Shown here in pieces: positions 10,278 through 16,449 of a stretch of 16,449 bases of DNA. Under the pieces are notes generated by a model. It saw only the letters and a program-made list of their open reading frames with translations, did no database searches and was not told the origin of the DNA. This stretch comes from Glomus cerebriforme (Eukaryota > Glomeromycota > Glomeromycetes > Glomerales > Glomeraceae). The DNA lies in assembly GCA_003550305.1 (NCBI GenBank), contig QKYT01000317.1, positions 67,553 through 84,001 on the forward strand, in the 5' to 3' direction. The position numbers and the translations under genes are program-made. Within the stretch, counting starts at the first letter, position 1; every line of letters begins with the position of its first letter.

Positions 10278-11740
10278 TTTTTTTTTTTTTTTTTTAAACA
10301 AGTTAATCATATTTATTATAATTATCAAAATTCTATAAAGAATACATAATTATGTAGAGATAAATCACGAATATACCCTTTATTTAAGAAAAGCATAACT
10401 TGTTGTGCGAAAAGAAGATTCAAGAGGAAAATCTTGGAACTAAGAATTAACTTCAATCATAATCAAACTCTTCCCGACCCTGTACCTGTGAATTATCAAA
10501 ATAACTAACTAATCTATCTAATAAACCTTTGTGTAAATCTAAATTTAAATCTATATTTTCATACAACGAACTATTGTATATGTTTTCTATTAATTTTGAT
10601 AATCTACAAATTTTTTTAACAATAATATTACCTTTTTTAAACCCTTCCTTGATAACCCTATGCACACTGTCTTTCCATCTAGTTGTGGAACAAAGGGCAC
10701 GTGAAGCAGCCCTTTCTATAAGAAGGTTGAATTCGTCCAAGGAAGTATCCCCAATATAGTGATGAATTTTGCATGATATGGCCGGATGAGTGAAATCTTG
10801 AAAGGAAGGAGGAGAGGCCGCTGAATCATTAAGCTTTGCTTCCCAATCCTTAAACATTGCGTTTCTTGGTAACCAAATATATCTGTGAAAGGCTTGTATA
10901 AGGAAGGTGGTAAGTTTGTCCAGTATTTGAAAGGTAATACGTTTAGAGTGGATAATGTCCTAGACTTTTTTGAAAGTGAAGGTGGCGTGAATGGAACGTA
11001 ATGAGTAAAATAGTAACCAGTCCTTATAGTTGCTATCAATGCGGACTTCAGTGGACCTGAGAAATGAGAAGAAATTGTCCATTATTCTAGTATGGTCATC
11101 TTTGTCCTTAAAGAGCTGCCAGTTGGTTATGAATATAGTGAGATTGTCAATGGATTTTAATTTAACTTCTTCCCATTTGGATGAAAGGCTAGAGCACCAA
11201 GTGATGTGAAAAAGAGTTTCCTGATCAACTTTACAAAAGAAGCATTTATCATCAGGGAATTTAGTGAAATGGCGTTCTTTCATGATATTTAAGGTTGGTA
11301 GAGCCAAGGTGAGAAGCTTGAGTCTACGAGAGAAACTGTTGTAAATAGTAGAGTGGAAACAAAGCAAATTGTTCCTTGTGAAAAATGAAGTCTATAAGAA
11401 TTCCCAGTGCGCAAAAGAGTAAGTGTTATCATATAAGTCAAAGTTGTAATGTGCCATAGACCAACGGGCCACTGATTTTGCATCATGGAGCATTCTGATG
11501 AAAGTTCTGACAGATTGTTCAATTGGTTGATTATCCCAAGTTAACTGGTGTTAAATCATGTGAAAGTCGTAAAAATTGCAAGCTCCTATGTGGTAAGGGC
11601 TGTGTGAGCGTGGTCTTTAACTTTAACTAGCTGCAAAGACAGGTGCTTTTCTTCTAATAAAAACCTAATAAAAAATAAAAAAGAATGATTATTAAGTTTA
11701 AATATCTTCCTACAATACTTAAAACCTAAATCTATAAATC
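10278..11740 (-). mobile_element. 5'-truncated non-LTR (LINE-like) retrotransposon copy
   Basis: Read on the minus strand, this block has a decayed reverse-transcriptase-polyprotein C-terminus, a 3' UTR (10452-10296) with AATAAA at 10379-10384, and an A18 tail (plus-strand T at 10278-10295). The 13-mer TTTATTAGTCAAA directly abuts the tail at 10265-10277 and recurs at 11741-11753. A tail against one copy of a duplication and a truncated 5' end against the other is what target-primed reverse transcription leaves. The coding part is visibly less AT-rich than its surroundings. The outermost 5' segment (about 11675-11740) is AT-rich and not recognisably coding, so the exact 5' junction rests on the duplication. 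Confidence 0.78.
10453..11673 (-). pseudogene. Non-LTR retrotransposon ORF2 C-terminus (RNase H-like/zf-RVT), inactive
   Basis: One frame runs from 11550 to the stop at 10453 and is interrupted by in-frame TAG codons at 11394-11392 and 10962-10960. An in-frame TAA lies at 11553-11551. It reads sensibly across both TAGs, so it is one decayed protein. A knuckle of the reverse-transcriptase-associated zinc-binding type, CFFCKVDQETLFHITWC (11244-11194), has the C-x2-C-x8-H-x3-C pattern. Upstream, in a different frame (about 11673-11590), LQLVKVKDHAHTAL resembles the C-terminal KVK-x-H motif of LINE RNase H, so a frameshift lies near 11560. The downstream part (10857-10453) is an uncharacterised C-terminal extension ending near GREEFDYD. 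The product would have been the replication protein of the element. This copy cannot make it. Confidence 0.75.
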
Positions 11741-11753
11741 TTTATTAGTCAAA
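11741..11753. repeat. Target-site duplication, right copy (13 bp)
   Basis: TTTATTAGTCAAA is identical to 10265-10277 and marks the 5' end of the retrotransposon insertion. Confidence 0.75.
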
Positions 11754-12028
11754 AATTAATACTATATATATATATATTTAAATATTATTAATTGAAAAAA
11801 TCTTACCTGAATGAAGGGATAAACTTCTTATAAAACTAATATTAGGTAATACTGTATATGTCATGATCCTTAAAAGAATACATAATAAGTTAGAAATATT
11901 TTTTCTAATAAAAAACTATTAATTTATTATTTTTATAGAGTTTATTTAAAAAAGTAAATTATTATATATAAGATTGTTTGTCTAAACTTTTTTAAAATTC
12001 TATACTTAATTTTACCAAATTTTTACTA
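11754..12028. other. AT-rich spacer with a lone exon-like segment
   Basis: No gene was supported. On the minus strand, 11868-11807 looks like a small exon. It follows a TTTTAAG acceptor, contains ATG at 11864 with an open 19-codon frame (MTYTVLPNISFIRSLSLHS), and ends at a GTAAGA donor. No partner exon was found, so it is not called as a gene. Confidence 0.25.
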
Positions 12029-12130
12029 TATAGTCAGACCTTTATATAATCACCAAGTTAGTTGCATCTCTAAATAGTAATTGTATAGAAATATGATTGT
12101 AATTATTTAATCTCTATATAATCACAACTT
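12029..12130. mobile_element. Tigger/pogo-like terminal fragments
   Basis: TATAGTCAGACCTTTATATA at 12029 continues as ATCACC and then a TTGTATAGAAATATGATTGT block. A second, shorter copy of the core (CTCTATATAATCACAACTTT) starts near 12112. The form CAG-x-CAGACCT-x-TATATAATCAC, starting after TA, resembles the ends of pogo/Tigger elements, which use TA targets. No transposase is present and the fragments are direct rather than inverted, so this is probably debris of one or more elements. Confidence 0.3.
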
Positions 12131-12268
12131 TAATTAAAAATCATATGCTATAACTAAAAAGATATAAATTTTATTATGAATAATATCAGGAAATTTTTTT
12201 GGGAGATATATAATGATATATATCTCTTTATCATTATTTATCATAATAAAAATATCGATAATTAATGT

Positions 12269-12322
12269 ATTCAGATAAATATTGATAAATATCTGTGATA
12301 TTATAATAATATTTATCTGAAT
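12269..12322. repeat. 15-bp perfect inverted repeat next to the minisatellite
   Basis: ATTCAGATAAATATT (12269-12283) and AATATTTATCTGAAT (12308-12322) are exact reverse complements around a 24-base loop. A second hairpin, GAGATATATA/TATATATCTC with a 4-base loop, lies at 12203-12226. Both immediately precede the tandem repeat and could form cruciforms. Confidence 0.6.
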
Positions 12323-12340
12323 CAAAATTAATCATGAGGT

Positions 12341-12651
12341 TAATTGATGATACAGTTATTTATTAAATATTATTACAATGATAATTGACAATGCTATTAT
12401 TTATTAAATATTATCACAATGATAATTGACAATACAGTTATTTATTGAATATTATCATAATGATAATTGATGATGCAGTTATTTATTAAATATTATTACA
12501 ATGATAATTGATGATGCAGTTATTTATTGAATATTATTACAATGATAATTGATAATATAGTTATTTATTTACAATGATAATTGATGATGCAGTTATTTAT
12601 CACAATGATAATTGATGATGCAGTTATTTATCACAATGATAATTGATGATA
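12341..12651. repeat. Minisatellite with 41-bp and 31-bp unit classes
   Basis: Five 41-bp units start at 12341, 12382, 12423, 12464 and 12505. A 32-bp unit (12546-12577), two identical 31-bp units (12578-12608 and 12609-12639) and a partial unit follow. Each begins TAATTGATGATGCAGTTATT or a close variant and ends ACAATGA. The short units lack most of the internal (G/A)AATATTATTA segment. The two identical 31-mers suggest the most recent expansion was at the right end. No coding role is visible. Confidence 0.92.
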
Positions 12652-12989
12652 TATATGCATTTTTCTATACCAACAGTTATTAAACACATTATACACTATT
12701 GCACAACACTTATATATCAACGCCACTTAATATTTTTTCAATATAATAAATAATTATAATAAATAAATTTATTTGAATTTAATGATTGCATTTATACTTT
12801 CCAGCAAAATTAAAAAGTCATTGTCAAAATATTTCATCATGGGTAAAATCAATTATAAATGGTCATAATTTTTATTAATAAAACATATAAATTATGTTAA
12901 ATTACGTCTTTGTATTATACTAATCATAATTCAAAAAAATCTATTTCATGAAAAAGTATAATTGCATTTTATTAGTATTACATTAATAT
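12652..12989. other. AT-rich DNA, no features seen
   Basis: No gene, repeat or clear structure was supported in this stretch. Confidence 0.4.
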
Positions 12990-13319
12990 GAAATTTTTAT
13001 AATTTTTATTAAAAATACATCTTTAATATTATTACAAAAAATTTATAAACTTCATAATTACTTAAATTAATCTTATAAAAATTAATATGCAATTATTTCT
13101 ACCTGCTAAATAATTTTATTTAAGCTTTCTTTGCTTATTTTCTTTAACCAAAGTATTCAAATTACACTTGAAAGTAAAAATATATTTAAGTATTTTTACA
13201 AAAAAATTTATAACTCTATAATCACTTAAGCTAGTCCTATAAAAATTAATATACAAGTATTTTCATATCTGCTGAACTATTATTTTAAGTATTTTTTATT
13301 TATTTAGTTTAACTAAAAT
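12990..13319. repeat. Degenerate tandem duplication, period about 164 bp
   Basis: 13032-13154 and 13196-13319 align over about 120 bp. Both begin TTACAAAAAA(A)TTTATAA, share a TATAAAAATTAATAT(G/A)CAA core, and end in a (T/A)TTTAA(C)...AACxAAA(G/A)T block. The intervening segment resembles the sequence before the first copy, which suggests an old tandem duplication of about 164 bp. Copies are diverged and carry no coding potential. Confidence 0.55.
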
Positions 13320-13751
13320 AATAAAATTGTGTTGTGAAATCTTTATACAATATGAAAAGTACATTTGTTAAAATTATTAAAATATAACTTTATGATAAAA
13401 TTTTATACAAGTTCTAAACCACTATTGAAAAATATTTAGCTTTATTAATTAATAAAAACTTCATAAATTTTTAAAACAAAAAGAAAGAAGAAAAAAAAAT
13501 TTGAAAAGTTTATTATTAAAATGATAAATAAATAAATATTGTTTAAAGGGAATGGTAAAAATGGAAATATGATCAGAGGGGTAAGTAATATCAATTTTAT
13601 TAAGAAATAAATTTTTCCTATTTTTAATATTCTTTATATTTTGTATTAGAAAGTTTTACAAAAAAAAATTTAGATAAATTATATATAAAATAAAATTATA
13701 ATTATATTAATATTAAATTTCATACATGTGTAATTATAAAATAAAACTCAC
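13320..13751. other. AT-rich DNA, no features seen
   Basis: No gene, repeat or clear structure was supported in this stretch. Confidence 0.4.
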
Positions 13752-13832
13752 TATAAGCATACTTTTTTATAATCACAGCATTTACTAATCCTGAAAAATG
13801 TAATTATAAGAAAAGTTGATTGTATTTTCTGC
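13752..13832. mobile_element. Second Tigger-like terminal fragment
   Basis: TATAAGCATACTTTTTTATA, ATCACA and then GTAATTATAAGAAAAGTTGA align collinearly with 12029-12108, in the same orientation, over about 78 bp with moderate identity. Two same-orientation ends cannot bound one element, so this is best read as remnants of separate insertions. Confidence is low because both are AT-rich. Confidence 0.25.
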
Positions 13833-15119
13833 ATAAAAATAGTTTATAATAAGATCATAATTTTATTAAGTAAAATTCAAAAAAATATTTTTTAGATACT
13901 ATTAATATTTTTAACTATTTTTAAATTACAATTCTTGTATTTATATATTTCTAATTTTCTAATATTCTACATTATGTTAATTTTATTTAAATTATTAAAT
14001 TTTATATGAATCATTCACAAAAAAAAAATTTTGGTAAATATTTATCAAATTTTAAGAGAATAATTTTACATTAATTTTATATAAATTAACTTGCAAAATA
14101 TTTTTTTTAACATAATTAAATTTGATTTAAATTTGATATAATATAATTAAATAAAAATAATAGAAAAAGTCATATATTAAAAGTGTTTGATTAAAATTAA
14201 AAAAATATAAAAACATAACTACTGTGATTTTTGGGATTGATATAATGAACTTACAATAGAAAATTATGTATTAATTATATAAAAAGCTGATCAGTATATT
14301 TTATTTTATAAAAATTTATATATATATAGTACATCTAAAATAGGAATTTTTTTATTTTATTTATAAAAAATTATAATATATCTATTGTATTACTATAATT
14401 ATTATTTTATATTTTAAGTTAAAATAAATAAAACTATTGATTATAAAAAGAGCATATATAAAAATTATAAAATTATTTTACTTTATATTATTTTATCTTA
14501 TTAGAAATTTGATCTAATAATATAATTATATGCATGCTCTTTAATATTAAATCAAAATATAATCCAATTAAAAATTTTTAATTATTTTTTAAATATAACT
14601 ATATTCTTAATTAGAATTTGAAAAAATTGGAAATTAAGGAAATAAGTTTTTCAAATTTTTTGGAAAATTTTGATTCTTTTAAATTTTTACATTAAATTTA
14701 ATAATTAATTACTGTAATTAAATATTTTGCAGTATATGAATTTTTTAATAAATTAGAAAGTTTATAAAGGTATTCTTTATATGATTAAGTTATTATAATA
14801 AAATTCTAAATTAAATGATATGTATTATAAATCCAACTATTGAAGGTTAAATTATATAAATAATATTAGGGAATTGCTAAACATCATCTAGGTGTTTGTT
14901 GTTTGGATAATTGTTACTTAAATGATTATTACCTGGATTTTTTTTCAAATATGTTACATAATGTATAAGCTGAATTTTTGATCAGTTAAACTTAAATTTT
15001 ATCGTAAAAGCTTTTTAAAAAAAATTTTTTTTTGCAAACATATTTATTCAAAATAATTTTATTTAATAAAATTTTTTAAAATTTAAAAATCACATATTTA
15101 TGATTTATTTTTAATGAAG
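13833..15119. other. Extremely AT-rich DNA without genes
   Basis: No coding region or RNA gene was supported. Minor structures are TTATTAGA/TCTAATAA at about 14500-14521 and a slightly less AT-rich patch around 14870-14940, which contains an imperfect AAACATC/GGTGTTT dyad. Confidence 0.4.
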
Positions 15120-15221
15120 TAATACAAATAAAAGAAATAATAACAATAAATAAAAAAATAAATAAATAATAATAATCAAAAAAAAAATGCTAATAAAAAA
15201 ATAAAATAACAATAAAATAAT

Positions 15222-15500
15222 AAAAAGTAATAGTAGATGAAAGGAAATAAAAAGGAGTAATGAAAAGTAATAGGAGATGAAAAGAAGTAATAGGAGATGA
15301 AAAGAATTGATGAAAAAATAAAGAGAAGTAATGGAAGATAAAAAAAAGTAATAGGAGATAAAGAGAAGTAATAGGAAGTAAATAGGAGAAAAAAAATAAT
15401 AGAAAATGAAAAGATGTAATAGAAAATGATGGAAGACAAAAAGGATGAAATAATGAGAAGTAATAGAGGTAAAAAATAATAAGAGACAAAAAATAAAAAA
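15222..15500. repeat. Polypurine-biased degenerate tandem repeat
   Basis: The plus strand has almost no C here and little T, and is built from variants of an 18-20 bp unit like AAGTAATAGGAGATGAAA. Closest copies lie between about 15266 and 15400. The minus strand therefore reads as F/L/Y/S-rich frames that mimic membrane proteins but are products of composition. Homopurine tracts of this kind can adopt triplex (H-DNA) structure, which is known physics and was not shown here. Confidence 0.7.
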
Positions 15501-15587
15501 TGATTATGATAGGAGGTTGGGTAGCAAAAGATAATGATAGGAAACCAAGTAAAAATAAAACCATAAAGTAAAAAAAAAATAAAGTTA

Positions 15588-15803
15588 ATAAGAAATGAAA
15601 ATATAAAATAGAAATAATAAAAAAAAATAAATAAATAATAAAAAACATACCTTTATAAATTGTAAACCTAAAAGAATTAAAATATCTAAAAAAAAATAAA
15701 ATAAAATTAGTGAAAAATGAAAAATGAAATATAAAACAGAAATAATAAAAATATAAAAAAAAATAAATAAAAAAGTAAGAAACAGTAAAAAATAATTAAA
15801 CCT
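15588..15803. repeat. Imperfect direct duplication of an A-rich block
   Basis: GAAATGAAAATATAAAATAG at about 15594, continuing AAATAATAAAAA...AAATAAATAA, is closely repeated at about 15721 as GAAATATAAAACAGAAATAA with the same continuation. The spacing is about 130 bp. It adjoins the purine satellite and probably arose from the same slippage-prone sequence. Confidence 0.45.
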
Positions 15804-15813
15804 TAATTGCAAA

Positions 15814-15821
15814 ACTGGAAG
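15814..15821. repeat. MITE target-site duplication, left copy
   Basis: ACTGGAAG is identical to 16045-16052 and directly abuts the left inverted repeat. Confidence 0.88.
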
Positions 15822-16044
15822 TAGAGTTTAGAACCAGTTTCGTTTTTTGAAACCAGTTTGTATTAAAATCGTTACCAAGATTTAACTTTATTATGTTAAT
15901 TCCAGCCAAAATTGGTTGATCAGTTATGTTAAACTGATCACAACTTATCATCGATTTTATAGGCTAGTCCTAGCTATATTTAAATTCAGGTCCAAACGAT
16001 CAACCGGATATAAACTGGTTTTTATAAACCGGTTCTAAACTCTA
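15822..16044. mobile_element. 223-bp hAT-type MITE
   Basis: The ends are terminal inverted repeats. TAGAGTTTAGAACCAGTTT (15822-15840) matches the reverse of 16026-16044, TAGAGTTTAGAACCGGTTT, with one mismatch, and imperfect pairing continues inwards for roughly 55 bp. The element is flanked by identical 8-mers ACTGGAAG (15814-15821 and 16045-16052). An 8-bp duplication and a TAGAG end fit the hAT superfamily (YARNG ends). It has no coding capacity. Internal palindromes TGATCAGTT/AACTGATCA (15917-15940) and GCTAG/CTAGC (about 15963-15974) could serve structure or transposase binding. It would need a transposase supplied elsewhere. Confidence 0.88.
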
Positions 16045-16052
16045 ACTGGAAG
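16045..16052. repeat. MITE target-site duplication, right copy
   Basis: ACTGGAAG is identical to 15814-15821 and directly abuts the right inverted repeat. Confidence 0.88.
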
Positions 16053-16060
16053 GACTAAAG

Positions 16061-16449
16061 CAGTGTTGTCATGAGACATGGACATTAGACGGGACAGGAC
16101 GGGACAGTCCGCGTCTATATCCGGCATTTTTCATGTCCCGGACATATTGCGGACATTATATATAAATNACATGATTATTTTTAATTCAAATTTATTAGAC
16201 GAAAAATTTATTTGACAGCAACTATATACAAAATTTCAAATTAAAATGGTAAATCTACATCCACATTATAATTGAAGAGAGTTAATAAATTCCATTTAGC
16301 ATTGTTATTATTAGTAGGATGTGTAATATTATCTAATGGTGTATTACTATTTTCAACGTTAAATTCAACATTTTCCTCCTCATCTAGAATTTCNGCATTT
16401 TCCTCCTCCTCTAACATTTCTGCCCAACCATGAAGATACTCACCAAAAT
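16061..16449 (-). mobile_element. 3' part of an autonomous-type hAT transposon, continues beyond the window
   Basis: The terminus CAGTGTTGTC at 16061 fits the hAT YARNG rule. It is followed by a conspicuously GC-rich subterminal region (about 16088-16160). That region has the direct repeat ACGGGACAGG/ACGGGACAG and inverted GTCCCGGAC copies, as expected for transposase binding sites. The transposase reading frame enters from the right edge and stops at 16241. The 8 bp before the terminus, GACTAAAG (16053-16060), should be one copy of its target duplication; the other end is outside the window. N bases lie at 16168 and 16394. Confidence 0.72.
16241..16449 (-). CDS. hAT transposase, C-terminal 68 residues (partial)
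   Basis: The frame is open from the right edge to TAA at 16243-16241. It starts within FGEYLHGWAEMLEEEEN, passes an acidic stretch and an Asn run (HPTNNNNAKW), and ends NVDVDLPF. Its position directly inside a hAT terminus, in the correct orientation, identifies it as the tail after the hAT dimerisation domain. The catalytic and BED zinc-finger parts lie outside the window. One codon contains an ambiguous base (N at 16394), which leaves alanine because GCN is fourfold degenerate. No break is visible, so the element may be fairly young. Confidence 0.65.
   Translation of the reverse strand, partial: FGEYLHGWAEMLEEEENXEILDEEENVEFNVENSNTPLDNITHPTNNNNAKWNLLTLFNYNVDVDLPF

Noticed and set aside
10529..10759. 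Plus-strand 76-codon frame
   Set aside because: It is antisense to the retrotransposon coding remnant.
10716..11039. Minus-strand 107-codon frame
   Set aside because: It is a shadow of the real retrotransposon frame, which continues through 10962-10960 (TAG) in another phase with recognisable protein character.
12134..12325. Minus-strand Ile-rich 63-codon frame
   Set aside because: It consists of AT-rich hairpin sequence and isoleucine/tyrosine codons expected from composition.
12341..12651. CRISPR-like array
   Set aside because: Units are contiguous near-identical tandem copies without unique spacers, and the genome is eukaryotic, so it is a minisatellite.
15176..15812. Long minus-strand frames rich in F, L, Y, I and S that look like multi-pass membrane proteins
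   Set aside because: They are the complement of the purine-rich repeat. Composition alone explains them, and they overlap each other in several frames with no start or splice context.
1..16449. tRNA or rRNA genes
   Set aside because: No GGTTCGA-type T-arm in a cloverleaf context and no GC-rich ribosomal sequence was seen on either strand; the GGTTCGA near 1067 lies within transporter coding sequence.

Overview
The window looks like nuclear DNA of a very AT-rich filamentous fungus, most probably an arbuscular mycorrhizal fungus (Glomeromycotina, Rhizophagus-like). This is an inference from four things. There are two intact intron-rich genes with short introns (51-156 nt) that start GTAAGT/GTATGT/GTAAAT and end in YAG/AAG. 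The intergenic DNA is extremely AT-rich with long poly(A)/poly(T) runs. There are several kinds of decayed transposon. One gene resembles an uncharacterised protein family I associate with Mucoromycota. No bacterial features, rRNA, tRNA or CRISPR array were seen.

Left third (1-7400): two complete genes, both on the minus strand. The first (532-2700, 7 exons, 539 aa after splicing) is a 12-TM major facilitator of the fungal DHA1 drug:H+ antiporter / QDR-like type. The second (4658-7168, 10 exons, 545 aa) is an uncharacterised, probably nuclear protein. It has basic NLS-like clusters, a KSR repeat and a central E-W/D-Y/SGGP domain that may be a degenerate PD-(D/E)XK-like fold. All exon junctions were placed by hand and both reading frames close exactly. 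About 1.9 kb of mostly featureless DNA separates the genes, and nothing suggests that they work together.

Middle (7400-12000): AT-rich DNA with a doubtful decayed reading frame (8086-8463) and a 14-bp inverted repeat pair that may bound a small DNA element (8637-9212). It also holds a 5'-truncated, dead non-LTR retrotransposon (10278-11740, minus strand). Its copy keeps the C-terminal reading frame with a CCHC-type knuckle, two in-frame TAG stops, a 3' UTR, an A18 tail and a perfect 13-bp target-site duplication.

Right part (12000-16449): repeats. These are Tigger/pogo-like end fragments (12029-12130 and 13752-13832), a 41-bp/31-bp two-class minisatellite (12341-12651), a degenerate 164-bp duplication, and a purine-only-biased degenerate satellite (about 15222-15500). 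A 223-bp hAT-type MITE follows, with a perfect 8-bp target-site duplication (15822-16044). Eight bases beyond that duplication begins a separate, autonomous-type hAT element that runs off the right edge with the C-terminus of its transposase.

N bases at 8706-8707, 8712, 16168 and 16394 show that this is a draft assembly.
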